A DNA stretch of 64,000 nt from Vibrio sp. B1FLJ16 (GCF_905175385.1 NZ_HG992749.1:2480001-2544000); one strand, 5' to 3'; counted from the first letter of the stretch, positions 26,145-35,863 are shown. The notes: generated from the sequence alone by a model not told the origin. Numbers and translations are program-made.

Positions 26145-27161
26145 CACATCGAGTAAATTAATTACATTTTCTCTCGACGGGCCATTGTAGTTGCGATAAA
26201 TGGTCAGTGCAGCTCTGCCCGGCACCTGCGTCAACAGGTTAAGAGTCGCTTCCATCTTTTCTGTATCAAAGCTCTGACACAGCTTAAATAGTTGATCAGC
26301 AGACTCGCTCTGGCCTTGTATGGTCTGAGATAAGTTAAGGTGAATTCGGTTTACGTGTTCAATCACAGGATCAAGCGCATCCGGCGATGTGTTCTCACGC
26401 AAATCTAACCGCGTGACATCTTCAACGGTCGGTACGATAGCTTTAACCTGAAAACTCATCGGTTGCCCGGCAGCATAGCGCCCACCCTGACCGGAAACAA
26501 ACGCCGTACCATCCCATAGTCGCCACTGACGGTCACGAATACCGATTACGATCGCTTTGTCCTGGGCCATACGCATTGTCATATGACTGTATCCGGCTTG
26601 TTGCTGGAACTGTTGAAGAAGTTGCTTGTCATTAATGGTTCGGTCGAAAGCAAGCGGCAGCATATTACGGTTAAGGTAAACCGTCAGAAGCTCATCAGTC
26701 AGCCTTTCACGAACAAAATCCAGCCCAGGTACCGTAAACTCAATCCAGTTACCCACGTTAGTAACTGGCTGGAAGCTGGAGTCCAGAATGAAGTCACCAA
26801 ATACCTTGGTTTCTATCGCCTCAAGCACCGACTTCTTTTCAATGTCGATCTGATTAAGCAAGGTTGGAGAGAACTCCCCTTTCGCGAGAATCTTTCTGAT
26901 CTTGATGAGTGACAGAACCACTTTTTTAAGCAGTTCCTGAGCGATTGATGCCGAACAAAATGACTTGTGGCTATCGGAAAGCTCCGAGATAAGACGTGGT
27001 CGCTCGTGCAGTTTCTGCAGGTAGTAGTTGTCGGTAATGCTGCGGGTTGCCGCAGCCGTTACCTTGCCAGTACTACGTGGAGCGTTTGGTTTTTCAATCC
27101 TTGATTTATGAGTGCCAGTTGCACCGCCAGTCGCCGCGGTGCCAACTCGACCAGTAATCAC
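26142..27161 (-). CDS. Unknown 339-aa protein at the fliH position of the lateral fliEFG run
   Basis: Not recognised. A basic Ala/Thr/Gly-rich, probably disordered first ~40 residues precede a helical middle part (ELLKKVVLSLIKIRKILAKG). A mixed domain follows (EFTVPGLDFVRERLTDELLT; RMAQDKAIVIGIRDRQWRLW). There is no membrane segment, Walker motif or clear FliH signature. The GTG start has AAGGTG 5 nt upstream. It follows fliG by 37 nt, where fliH is normally found, and no fliI or fliJ follows. It could be a highly diverged export or switch accessory protein or something new. Confidence 0.75.
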   Translation of the reverse strand: MITGRVGTAATGGATGTHKSRIEKPNAPRSTGKVTAAATRSITDNYYLQKLHERPRLISELSDSHKSFCSASIAQELLKKVVLSLIKIRKILAKGEFSPTLLNQIDIEKKSVLEAIETKVFGDFILDSSFQPVTNVGNWIEFTVPGLDFVRERLTDELLTVYLNRNMLPLAFDRTINDKQLLQQFQQQAGYSHMTMRMAQDKAIVIGIRDRQWRLWDGTAFVSGQGGRYAAGQPMSFQVKAIVPTVEDVTRLDLRENTSPDALDPVIEHVNRIHLNLSQTIQGQSESADQLFKLCQSFDTEKMEATLNLLTQVPGRAALTIYRNYNGPSRENVINLLDV

Positions 27162-27198
27162 TTAAGCACCTTATAATAGCTTAATGGATTGAATAACA

Positions 27199-28203
27199 TT
27201 ACGATACGCTCGCTTCTTCATACAAACTGATAGTGATTCGCTCTTCGGCCATCATCTGACGGACGGTTTGCAAAATTTCCTGGCGTGCCTGCTCTACACG
27301 GCTTAGCGGTACAGAGCCCAAAATCATCATTTGGTCGTCCAGTTCGTTGGCAACACGGTTTGGCATAACACCTGTAATCACGCCTTTCTGCTCGGCGGTC
27401 ACACCTTTTAGTGCAAGTGCCCAAAGTTCCAGCGGAATGAGGGTCGACAACTCATCAATAACCGAAGGTTGCTGCTTAAACAGAATAGAGAAGTCGAGCA
27501 TTTTCTCTTCCAGTTGCTCGGCCAGCTGTTGGTCGCGCTCTTTCAGGAAGTTCATCAACTGGCTACGGTCGCCTTTGAAGCGCCCAATGATGTCACCAAC
27601 CACTTTCTGCCCTGCGAGTACAGAAGTTGAACCTTCATGATAATTGCTCTTACAGCGATCGATAAGCTCATGCAAACTGTCGACAATTTCAGAGTTAAGC
27701 ATCTCTGTCTGTGCAATCTGGAAAATCACTTCGTGACTCGACTGCGGGTCAAAGTAGGATAAAACTTCTGCGCTGTATTCTGGCGGCAAGTGCGCAATCA
27801 ACAGCACCTGCATCTTAATGTGCTCTTGCATCAGATCGCGCGCTAAGATATCCGCAGGAATCCACGTCAGGGTTTCTGCATGGCTGCGAATTTCATCTCC
27901 ATAGATCTCGGAAACCAAATCTTTCGCCATGTTACCGTCGAGCGCTTTCTGCAGTACATTACTGATGTACTTACGGGTACCACCGCGAATGCCCGAGTGG
28001 TTGCGGTAATCATCAAAAAAGCTGGTTAAAGACTGGTGTGCATCATGAGCTTTGATATCGTGCAGTTGACTCATCGCGTGAGTAAGCTGCTTGATTTCTT
28101 CTCTGTTGAAGTGCTTAAGCACTTCAGAACTCACTTCTTCACCCATACTGAGTATGAGCATCGCAACCCCTTCAACGGATTGTAAACGTTGTTGTTCAGA
28201 CAT
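27199..28203 (-). CDS. fliG: Lateral flagellar switch protein FliG
   Basis: A 334-residue FliG. The N-terminal domain (LQSVEGVAMLILSMGEEVSS) contacts the MS ring. The middle armadillo part (LPPEYSAEVLSYFDPQSSHE) and C-terminal torque domain (LELWALALKGVTAEQKGVIT; RVANELDDQMMILGSVPLSR) are present, with the conserved Lys, Arg and Asp of the torque helix. I start at MSEQQRL, 9 nt behind AGAGG; the ATG three codons upstream touches the Shine-Dalgarno sequence. It overlaps fliF by 8 nt. Confidence 0.92.
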   Translation of the reverse strand: MSEQQRLQSVEGVAMLILSMGEEVSSEVLKHFNREEIKQLTHAMSQLHDIKAHDAHQSLTSFFDDYRNHSGIRGGTRKYISNVLQKALDGNMAKDLVSEIYGDEIRSHAETLTWIPADILARDLMQEHIKMQVLLIAHLPPEYSAEVLSYFDPQSSHEVIFQIAQTEMLNSEIVDSLHELIDRCKSNYHEGSTSVLAGQKVVGDIIGRFKGDRSQLMNFLKERDQQLAEQLEEKMLDFSILFKQQPSVIDELSTLIPLELWALALKGVTAEQKGVITGVMPNRVANELDDQMMILGSVPLSRVEQARQEILQTVRQMMAEERITISLYEEASVS

Positions 28204-29929
28204 TGCTTTCATCCTCTGGTTTCTTCTCCATCCAGCCTCTTAGGATTTCACTGACTCGCTCAGGATCTTTCGATGCGATCATTTGTAAGTGACTAATCTG
28301 TACTTCCAGAGAACTGTCCGGACTTGGCAGCTCATTTTCATAGGTATGAATACCTGAGCTATCGAGTCCAAGCGCACCGGTTTCAGGAGCAGCTTTGCCT
28401 TCCAGTGCTTTCGTTTCAGTACCTGAATCTTCTTCAGCACCATCACTGTTGACACCAAGTAGGTGGCCATCCAAATCGTCTTCAGGCGTACTGTCTTCCG
28501 TCAGGAATTTCACCAGAGGACGCAGTACGAAAATAATCATCATGAACGCTAGTAGCGCACCCAGCAGGTACTTGACCGGCTGCATGATGTCTGGATTGGT
28601 ATACCACTTAACATCAGTTTGCGGTGACAAGTCAGCGACAACAAACGGGAAATTAGTAATGTGTACAGTGTCGCCCCTCTCAGCTTTGAAGCCTACCGCA
28701 GCCATGACAATGTTTTGTACACGATTTAGCTCTTGCTCTGTCCAGGTACCATTGGTATTGGCCTGGTCATTAATAACTACTGAAACAGAGAGTGACTGCA
28801 ATACACCTTGTTGATACTCGGTGTGGGTAACTTTGCCGCTGACAGCAAAGTCTCGGTTCTCTTCAGAACGCTGCTTAGTGCTGTTCGGGTTCGGTATTTC
28901 CTCGCCATCTGTCACCGGAGGCGTATTGCTTAACGCGCCCGGAATACCAAGTGCTATTCTTGAGTCGCTGTTATCACGCTTTAGACTTTCGCGGCGAACA
29001 ACCGGGTTCGTGTAATTTTCTTCGGTTTCCTGACGCTTAGAGAAGTCGATATCAGACTCGACTTGCACACGGAAGTTCTGCGCACCAAGAATTGGCGTCA
29101 GCATATCCGCCGCCTGCGTGATCAGCTTGCGTTCCAGTTTACGTTTGTAGTCGACTTGCTTACTTGAAGCCAACGACATCTCTCGCTCTTCAGCATCTTC
29201 AGATAACAGACGACCGTACTGGTCTACCACGCTGATATGTTCAGGACGCAGACCAATCACGGACCCCGAAACCAAGTTAATGATTGATGTAACCTGGCTC
29301 TGCTTAAGATCGGTACCGTGAATAAGGTTTACAATGACAGAAGCACGCGGCTTCTCGGCGTCCTCACGGACAAATAAGGTCTCTTTAGGTATCGCTAAGT
29401 GAACGCGCGCCAAACTGATTTGATCCATGGTTGTGATACTACGCGCCAACTCACCTTCCAAAGCATGACGATAGCGGGCATTTTCCATGAACTGGCTTTC
29501 ACCCAAGCTTGACTGACCATCTAACGAGTCGAAACCATTTGGTAACTGCTCTTTAAGACCTTTCGCCGCCAGCACCATACGGATCTGAGCAACGTTTTTC
29601 TCAGGCACAAGGATCTGGCCATCGTCAGAGCGCAAAGTGTATTTAAAGCCCTCACTGTCAAGCATCTGTAATACTTGGCTGGAGTCATATTTAGAGGAAA
29701 CACTGTACAGTGGACGGTACCGATCTGTACTGGTCCATAGAATAAGCACCAATACGGCAGCGGTGATTGCAGCAAAAATAGTCACAATAACCATGTTACG
29801 TTGCGAGCTTTCCCAGATAGAACTCAATTTATCTGAGATGCCGCCCATGGATATTTTTGTTTTTGCATTCGCAATCAGCGTATTCGCCTTAGCGCTATCT
29901 TTTGTTTTATTTTCAAGTGCTGCTGACAT
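28196..29929 (-). CDS. fliF: Lateral MS-ring protein FliF
   Basis: A 577-residue FliF. The first membrane helix is near residues 46-66 (MVIVTIFAAITAAVLVLILW), followed by periplasmic ring-building motifs (LLDSEGFKYTLRSDD-like region; RVHLAIPKETLFVREDAEK). The second helix is near 450-470 (YLLGALLAFMMIIFVL). A C-terminal cytoplasmic FliG-binding tail ends SEILRGWMEKKPEDESNV. It forms the base on which the motor and export gate assemble. It sits between fliE and fliG. Confidence 0.94.
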   Translation of the reverse strand: MSAALENKTKDSAKANTLIANAKTKISMGGISDKLSSIWESSQRNMVIVTIFAAITAAVLVLILWTSTDRYRPLYSVSSKYDSSQVLQMLDSEGFKYTLRSDDGQILVPEKNVAQIRMVLAAKGLKEQLPNGFDSLDGQSSLGESQFMENARYRHALEGELARSITTMDQISLARVHLAIPKETLFVREDAEKPRASVIVNLIHGTDLKQSQVTSIINLVSGSVIGLRPEHISVVDQYGRLLSEDAEEREMSLASSKQVDYKRKLERKLITQAADMLTPILGAQNFRVQVESDIDFSKRQETEENYTNPVVRRESLKRDNSDSRIALGIPGALSNTPPVTDGEEIPNPNSTKQRSEENRDFAVSGKVTHTEYQQGVLQSLSVSVVINDQANTNGTWTEQELNRVQNIVMAAVGFKAERGDTVHITNFPFVVADLSPQTDVKWYTNPDIMQPVKYLLGALLAFMMIIFVLRPLVKFLTEDSTPEDDLDGHLLGVNSDGAEEDSGTETKALEGKAAPETGALGLDSSGIHTYENELPSPDSSLEVQISHLQMIASKDPERVSEILRGWMEKKPEDESNV

Positions 29930-29940
29930 GAATCAATAAC

Positions 29941-30291
29941 CTAAATAGCCATTTTGATGATGTCATTGAAGTTAGAAACCATTTTGTTTCTGACTTGCAT
30001 TAACGCACTGAATGAAAGGCTCGCTTTTTGTGACGCAATCGTAGCTCCGATCAGATCATCGCTAAGTCCAAGTTCAACCGCTCGAATTTTGCTTTCAGCA
30101 TCTTTGCTATGTGAGTCAACCACATCTAAGACACCTTTAATGCCAGAACCGATTTTCAGGTTGCTTTCTGAAACCGAATTAAGGCGAGTTACGCTGCTTT
30201 GCTCACTGAATGGATTACTGGCGATTTTGGCCTGCGTATCCATCTTGTCGAGCATTAAGGCCTGTACGCCGTTAATTGGTGAAGTATTCAT
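29941..30291 (-). CDS. fliE: Lateral rod/MS-ring adaptor FliE
   Basis: A 116-residue FliE with the family C-terminal pattern (IASQKASLSFSALMQVRNKM then NDIIKM). It links the MS ring to the proximal rod and is an early export substrate. It is 11 nt upstream of fliF and 29 nt downstream of the motY gene. No lafK-type regulator gene precedes it, unlike in described lafK-fliEFGHIJ clusters. Confidence 0.9.
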   Translation of the reverse strand: MNTSPINGVQALMLDKMDTQAKIASNPFSEQSSVTRLNSVSESNLKIGSGIKGVLDVVDSHSKDAESKIRAVELGLSDDLIGATIASQKASLSFSALMQVRNKMVSNFNDIIKMAI

Positions 30292-30320
30292 GAATTAGCT
30301 ACTCTTTTGCGAATCAAATA

Positions 30321-31172
30321 TTATTTTCGTATGAGTCGAATCTCTACACGACGGTTAAGGTCTCGCCCTTCACGTGTTTTGTTGTGACTCACCGGATATC
30401 GTTGCCCGTGCCCTTTTATTTCCATCTTATTCTTCGGCACACCGTTCTTAGAGAACCAACGTTCAACTTCGCTTGCGCGTCGCTTTGATACGTTCAAGTT
30501 TGTTATTGAATCGCCAACACTGTCAGTGTGACCTTCAATTAAGACCTTCTTAATCCGTTTATCTTTTAGAATAAGTTTGCTGACATCACTAATCTGCTTG
30601 CGCTGTTGTGCGTTAGGGGTAATCACACCAGAGTTATAGTGAAGCGTAAGATTTTGAACTGCTTCAAAACTCACTGGTGGTAACTGCTGCTCACATTCGC
30701 TAAACGCTTCAATCACCGGACCAAAGTGGACAGTTGGGAAATAAACATCATTCACCGCATCACGAATATTCAGCCAATTCCCTTTAAACATCTCAGCAAG
30801 AATCACATCTGCGCCTCTTGCCTCGGTTACAAGCATATTTTTGCCAGGGCGAGAAGGTACCATTTTTATAAATTTTGTGTTGTAAGAATAATCCGATCTT
30901 GCCCAGGAAGGCGCCGCCACAGAGGCAACAGTTCCGCTGCCAAAAACAGCCCTTACGGGCTGTTTTACTAATAACTTCATTGCTTTAGGCGGTTTGAGCT
31001 GGAAGACAATTTCGAGATTGGTGTGTTCATCTGCGACATACACTTCACAGTAGTCCACTTCAGAAACGGCTCGCCACTTTACCTGGTCAAAGGGAACAAT
31101 ATAAGTTTTGGCGTGAGCGCTTGTTACCGCACAAACGCTCGCCAGTAGAAGAAATGCTTTTAATTTATTCAT
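30321..31172 (-). CDS. motY: Lateral flagellar motor T-ring-type protein MotY
   Basis: A 283-residue secreted protein with signal peptide MNKLKAFLLLASVCAVTSAHA. The N-terminal MotY domain (YIVPFDQVKWRAVSEVDYCE) is followed by a C-terminal OmpA-like peptidoglycan-binding domain (IEGHTDSVGDSITNLNVSKR; LNRRVEIRLI). MotY of lateral systems supports the proton-driven stator at the basal body. It is embedded between flgL and fliE in one minus-strand run. Confidence 0.88.
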   Translation of the reverse strand: MNKLKAFLLLASVCAVTSAHAKTYIVPFDQVKWRAVSEVDYCEVYVADEHTNLEIVFQLKPPKAMKLLVKQPVRAVFGSGTVASVAAPSWARSDYSYNTKFIKMVPSRPGKNMLVTEARGADVILAEMFKGNWLNIRDAVNDVYFPTVHFGPVIEAFSECEQQLPPVSFEAVQNLTLHYNSGVITPNAQQRKQISDVSKLILKDKRIKKVLIEGHTDSVGDSITNLNVSKRRASEVERWFSKNGVPKNKMEIKGHGQRYPVSHNKTREGRDLNRRVEIRLIRK

Positions 31173-31184
31173 GTTTAATCGTGT

Positions 31185-32069
31185 TTAAACATAGTCAAAC
31201 AGAGATAAGCCGATGATAGAGCTGTAACTTTTCTGGGTTGCTTCAAGCGCCAGCATACCTTGATTCAGTCGCACGCTTGCCTCGGCATAATCCAGCTCAA
31301 TGATGTCAGTCTGTACACCCTCGGCGTAAAGCTGGATATCCGCATTAGTACCAGCAGCGCGAGTCAGTGAATTGTACTGAGCACCAATCTGACCTAATGA
31401 ACGGTTCACATTGACATGAACATCTTGGATAAGATCAATTGACTCAGCCATCACATCAGAAAAGGCAGCCGTAGGGTTGTTCAGTTCGGCAATCATTTTA
31501 TCCATTTGAACAAAGATGTCTGAGCCACCAAGTACGTCATTCACGGTAAAGTTGTTTTGTACAAAACCGTTCTCACTCACTTTAGTTTCTCGGTGATCAT
31601 CATTACCTAGCAAATCATAAGGAGGTGTCGTTGAGATAGCAGGTGAGTCAACATCAGTACCAGAAAACAGGTAACTGCCCTGATCCTGCGTATTCATCAG
31701 GCTCAACATCTCTTGCTTGATCGACTCCATCTCAATCGCGATACCCTCCAGAGATTCCGGAGCAAGTGAACCATTCGATGCACGTAAAGCAAGATCATTG
31801 GCTTCCTGTAATATGGATTCTGCACTCGAAATGTATGTTTCGTATTGATCGTATTTACCCTGTACATTGGCGATATTGCGATCGTACTGACCAGACATGG
31901 CAATAGTTTGCTCCAAAGACGCAAGTTGCACGGTCGCCAAAGGATCATCAGAAAACTTATTGATTTTATTTCCCGATGCCATCTGAGTAAAAACAGTATT
32001 CAAATCCGCGTTGTTTCTTTGGATGGCGGTTTGCATGATCGATGTAAACTGGATATTGGAAATTCTCAT
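31185..32069 (-). CDS. flgL: Lateral hook-filament junction protein FlgL (HAP3)
   Basis: A 294-residue FlgL. The flagellin-like N-terminal helix (MRISNIQFTSIMQTAIQRNN) and FSDDPLATVQLASLEQT are typical, and the C-terminal helix ends in the family style (LEATQKSYSSIIGLSLFDYV). Together with FlgK it forms the hook-filament junction. It is 9 nt downstream of flgK. Confidence 0.93.
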   Translation of the reverse strand: MRISNIQFTSIMQTAIQRNNADLNTVFTQMASGNKINKFSDDPLATVQLASLEQTIAMSGQYDRNIANVQGKYDQYETYISSAESILQEANDLALRASNGSLAPESLEGIAIEMESIKQEMLSLMNTQDQGSYLFSGTDVDSPAISTTPPYDLLGNDDHRETKVSENGFVQNNFTVNDVLGGSDIFVQMDKMIAELNNPTAAFSDVMAESIDLIQDVHVNVNRSLGQIGAQYNSLTRAAGTNADIQLYAEGVQTDIIELDYAEASVRLNQGMLALEATQKSYSSIIGLSLFDYV

Positions 32070-32078
32070 TTCGTCTCC

Positions 32079-33452
32079 TTAAAACGCGCCGAGTACGGTT
32101 TGAAACATTTGGTTAGCGGTTGAAATCACTTTCATGTTGGCTTCATAAGCATTGATGTACATCATCAAGTTAGCCGCTTCCTCATCGCTGTTCACGCCGC
32201 TGATGTTATTGCGTGCGGTTTGCGCTTCGGTCAGCGTCGATAGTGCGGTATCTTTGTCGCTGGTTGCTTTTAAACTTGATACACCAACACCACCTATCAT
32301 CTGTGAGTACGCATCATACATACTCACATTAGCTACACTACCTTCACCAAGCGGCGTACTAGATAGGCCAGACAACTGAGTTAAAATATCGCCATTGCCG
32401 ATACTACCGTCTGACGATAAAGCAAGCTCTTCTGGCTTAATATCAGTAATAGACAGAGACGCTGCCGGGTCATCAGGATTATAGGTAAACAGTGGTGCAC
32501 CAGGAGAAGTACCATTAAGATCATAGCCTGCTTCTAAGATACCATTCACTTGATCCGCAAACGCAGCAGCCATGTCATCCAGAGTGCTTTTGATCGGTTC
32601 AAATTCATTCGCCATTACATCCACAATAGCGCCCATTTGTCCGCCAAGTTTGGCATACACTGGAGAAGTCTGTCCGGCGAATTCTAAATTCAGTGCGGTA
32701 CCGTATGACCCATTACCTTGCGCTAATGATAGCGTTGCCGCTTCATCACCAATCACTAGAGGCTGACCATTGCTCAGCGAAATATCGATAGTCCCGTCAG
32801 GCTGATTAACCGTGTGAATACCAATCATGCCAGACAGGTTTTGCAACTCTTTGTCTAAAGAATCTTGCAGGCCTGAAGTATTTTGCCCAAGTGCCTGAGC
32901 AGATTTAATCGCGCTGTTTAACTCAGCGACATTCGCTAAGCCCATGTTGACACTGTCAGTCATCTGCGAATATTGAGAACTTAACTCAGATTGCGCCTTT
33001 TCCATCTGGCTAATAATATCGCCAAACTGAGAAGCTAAGCCGCCAGCAGCATTTATCACCTGTTGACGTAGAACAACCGACTCTGGCGTCACGGATGCCT
33101 CATCGATTGCTGCAAAAAACTCATTCAGACCGGAAGTAATATTTAAGCCATCCGCGCCTAGGATACCTTCAATCGAATCCATTCCGTAAGAATAGGTCGA
33201 AGCGTAGCCGTATGACTCGTGAGACAAACGCAGGCTTTCTATTACTGCTGTATCTGCGACACGACGAATGCTATCCACTTGCACGCCTGAACCAATGACA
33301 AAACTGCCCTGACCGCCATAGATGACAGCACTTTGATCAACAACCTGACGAGAGTATGCAGCGTTGTTTACGTTGGCAGTATTTTGCGCCGTGACCGTTA
33401 GCGCCAGGCTATTCGATTTTAGTCCGGATAAACCGATATCAAACATACTCAT
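32079..33452 (-). CDS. flgK: Lateral hook-associated protein FlgK (HAP1)
   Basis: A 457-residue FlgK. The N-terminal rod/hook motif (MFDIGLSGLKSNSLALTVTA then NTANVNNAAYSRQ) and the C-terminal motif NNISGVNSDEEAANLMMYIN with NAYEANMKVISTANQMF are diagnostic. It is secreted and forms the proximal junction ring on the hook. It is shorter than many polar FlgK proteins, which fits a lateral-type protein with a reduced surface domain. Confidence 0.94.
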   Translation of the reverse strand: MSMFDIGLSGLKSNSLALTVTAQNTANVNNAAYSRQVVDQSAVIYGGQGSFVIGSGVQVDSIRRVADTAVIESLRLSHESYGYASTYSYGMDSIEGILGADGLNITSGLNEFFAAIDEASVTPESVVLRQQVINAAGGLASQFGDIISQMEKAQSELSSQYSQMTDSVNMGLANVAELNSAIKSAQALGQNTSGLQDSLDKELQNLSGMIGIHTVNQPDGTIDISLSNGQPLVIGDEAATLSLAQGNGSYGTALNLEFAGQTSPVYAKLGGQMGAIVDVMANEFEPIKSTLDDMAAAFADQVNGILEAGYDLNGTSPGAPLFTYNPDDPAASLSITDIKPEELALSSDGSIGNGDILTQLSGLSSTPLGEGSVANVSMYDAYSQMIGGVGVSSLKATSDKDTALSTLTEAQTARNNISGVNSDEEAANLMMYINAYEANMKVISTANQMFQTVLGAF

Positions 33453-33492
33453 AAATTCTTCTCTTTCTTTTGGTTATCAGGCTCAGGGGTTA

Positions 33493-34062
33493 TCAGGCTC
33501 TGGATAGTTGCTTGACGAGCATATCCGCGATACCCATACCGCTGGTCTGGCTCATATTCAAAGCAAGCTGGCCATCCAGCATATCCTGATAAACAGAATC
33601 TGATTGTGATGTTAACGGGTTATCCTTATCCGCAATCACCGCACTTGCAGAACGCATCTGCTTTAACATTTGTTGTACAAAAATCGCTTCAAATTGTTCG
33701 GCAACCTGACGCAGCGCTAAATCCTGGTCGTCAATCAACTTAATTTCTTGTAGCGAGTGTGAATCCAGCATCATGTCGGTTGTGCGCCGGGTATTAGCTG
33801 ACAGGCTTTCTGCTGACCGGTTACTTGCCGGCAACGTACTTGTTAGCGGAAAAGTGTTTGCCAGCTGACTAACTTCGATATCTGTGTTGCCACACTCTGT
33901 CGAGAGAGCTGAAGACTGGGTCTCCAAACGTCCGGAAAGCGTGCAAAAAGACGCTTCCTGTGTCGGAACTGAGTTCACATTGTCGGTAATTTCCGACAGG
34001 GTAACCGAGGCTTTCCAGTTCGCAATTTCCAGCTGATTTGCATCAATAGACAGAGAGCTCAT
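33493..34062 (-). CDS. flgJ: Lateral rod-associated protein FlgJ-like, without muramidase domain
   Basis: A 189-residue protein. The C-terminal ~75 residues match the rod-binding domain of FlgJ (AEQFEAIFVQQMLKQMRSA; DMLDGQLALNMSQTSGMGIA). The first ~110 residues are Ser/Thr-rich and probably flexible. The SLT/glucosaminidase domain of polar FlgJ is missing, so a peptidoglycan hydrolase must come from elsewhere. It overlaps flgI by 4 nt. Confidence 0.85.
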   Translation of the reverse strand: MSSLSIDANQLEIANWKASVTLSEITDNVNSVPTQEASFCTLSGRLETQSSALSTECGNTDIEVSQLANTFPLTSTLPASNRSAESLSANTRRTTDMMLDSHSLQEIKLIDDQDLALRQVAEQFEAIFVQQMLKQMRSASAVIADKDNPLTSQSDSVYQDMLDGQLALNMSQTSGMGIADMLVKQLSRA

Positions 34063-35171
34063 ATCACCACCAGTTGTCCACTTAATGCACCGGCTTCATC
34101 CAGCGCTTGCAGGATTTGCATCAATGCATCAGGAGTTGCACCAACGCGGTTTACCGCATCGACGATCTCTTGCAAATTGGTGCCTTTTTCCCAAATCATC
34201 ATGGTCGGATTCTCTTCCGTCACTTTAAGATTTGAGTCATTCACCTTAGTCGTTTCACCCTGAGAGAACGCATTAGGTTGAGATACCTGTTGGGTTTCCT
34301 TAACCGCGATGGTTAATCCGCCCTGACTTACCGCCGCTTCCGACACCGTAACCGTAGAACTGATTACAACCGTACCGGTACGCGAGTTGAACACCACTTT
34401 CGGCAGTCCCGCCCCCTCGACGACTTGCAGCTCTTCAATCATTGAGACAAACAATACACGTTGTTCATGGTCTCGCGGCGCGGCCACTTCTACACGGCTT
34501 TTGTTTTTCGCGACCGCGACACTGCCGCCAAATACCGAATTAATTTTGCGTGAGATGTTAAGTGCGGTCTTGTAATTTGGACGTTTAAGGTTCAAACGTA
34601 ATACCGGCTCGTCATGCTCAACAACGATTTCTTTTTCTAGTGTTGCACCATTAGGTATACGACCTGCGGTAGTAGTATTTTTCGTTATTGATGAACCATC
34701 CGCACCAGTTGCTGAAAAACCGCCCACAACGACGTTTCCTTGCGCAATTCCGTACACCTCACCATCTGCGCCATGCAAAGGCGTCATCAGAAGCGTTCCG
34801 CCACGCAGGCTTTTTGCATCACCTAGGGAAGAAACGGTAACGTGCATCGTCTGGCCAGCCCCCATATTAGTCGCAACTTCTGCTGTAACACTAACAGCCG
34901 CAACGTTTTTCAGTTTAGGGTTAGCTTTATCATCAAGCTGAACCCCGAACTGCTTTATCATGTTGACGATCGACTGTTGGGTAAACTTAACTTGGGATTT
35001 GTCCCCCGTGCCATCCAAGCCAACCACGAGACCATAGCCAATCAATTGGTTGGTTCGGTCACCATAAACATCAACAATCTGGCCGATCGGTTTTGATGCC
35101 GTAGCTGCATGTGCCCCGACAGCGCAGAGCAACAGCAGCCAGGTAAGAAAAAATTTCATGTGCTGATTCAT
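34059..35171 (-). CDS. flgI: Lateral P-ring protein FlgI
   Basis: A 370-residue secreted P-ring protein. The signal peptide (MKFFLTWLLLLCAVGAHA) is followed by KPIGQIVDVYGDRTNQLIGY and GLVVGLDGTGD, and the C-terminus ends LVVI. It forms the periplasmic bushing with help from FlgA. I start at the ATG overlapping the flgH stop (TAATG); an in-frame ATG 15 nt upstream is possible. The family fold is complete. Confidence 0.94.
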   Translation of the reverse strand: MNQHMKFFLTWLLLLCAVGAHAATASKPIGQIVDVYGDRTNQLIGYGLVVGLDGTGDKSQVKFTQQSIVNMIKQFGVQLDDKANPKLKNVAAVSVTAEVATNMGAGQTMHVTVSSLGDAKSLRGGTLLMTPLHGADGEVYGIAQGNVVVGGFSATGADGSSITKNTTTAGRIPNGATLEKEIVVEHDEPVLRLNLKRPNYKTALNISRKINSVFGGSVAVAKNKSRVEVAAPRDHEQRVLFVSMIEELQVVEGAGLPKVVFNSRTGTVVISSTVTVSEAAVSQGGLTIAVKETQQVSQPNAFSQGETTKVNDSNLKVTEENPTMMIWEKGTNLQEIVDAVNRVGATPDALMQILQALDEAGALSGQLVVI

Positions 35172-35851
35172 TAATATGGCATCCACGGTGAATTAAAGAA
35201 TCGAGATAACCAACCTGCCGAGTTTGTATCAGAGAAGGTGCCCCGTCCTGCATAGGTGATACGGGCATCTGCAATACGTTGCGATGACAACGTATTGTTA
35301 GCGCCGATATCATCGACGCGAACGTTGCCGGTCAGACGAATAAACTCGTCACCCTGATTAAGCTTGAGCCACTTTTCACCGCGCACACGCAACACACCAT
35401 TCGGTAGCACTTCGTAGACCGTCACAGTGATCGAGCCAGACAGGCTGTTACCCTGCGCGGTAGAAGAGCTGCCGTTAAATTTGTTGTTGCCACTTACACC
35501 GATGGTACCTTGATCATAAGTCGTACTACCGAAGATTGGCGCAGAGTAGTTAGTTGATGAAGACTTACCATACTTAGTGGTTGCGCTTTTGTCTGACTTG
35601 GTCTCTTCGTCCAGGTCGACGGTAAGAATGTCCCCTACACGGTAGGCGCGTCTGTCCTGAAACAGAGTAAAGGCAGAGGCCCCCGTATAGAGGCTGCCCT
35701 TGCTTGCTCTTTTTACTTCGTAGTTAATTGCAGGTGGCGCATACGCTTCATCATCCGGCTTTGGCGGAATGAAGTCATCTGTTCGACCAGCACAGCCGGT
35801 AAGGAAAAGAGCTAAAAGACTACTCAATAAAATAAACAAAGGGCTTTTCAT
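35171..35851 (-). CDS. flgH: Lateral L-ring lipoprotein FlgH
   Basis: A 226-residue outer-membrane lipoprotein. The lipobox LTGC (Cys20) follows a hydrophobic signal, then the L-ring domain (FQDRRAYRVGDILTVDLDEE; GVLRVRGEKWLKLNQGDE; FIRLTGNVRVDDI) and a C-terminus ending WLSRFFNSPWMPY. It forms the ring in the outer membrane. It is 12 nt downstream of flgG. Confidence 0.95.
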   Translation of the reverse strand: MKSPLFILLSSLLALFLTGCAGRTDDFIPPKPDDEAYAPPAINYEVKRASKGSLYTGASAFTLFQDRRAYRVGDILTVDLDEETKSDKSATTKYGKSSSTNYSAPIFGSTTYDQGTIGVSGNNKFNGSSSTAQGNSLSGSITVTVYEVLPNGVLRVRGEKWLKLNQGDEFIRLTGNVRVDDIGANNTLSSQRIADARITYAGRGTFSDTNSAGWLSRFFNSPWMPY

Positions 35852-35863
35852 TACTAATCCTGC

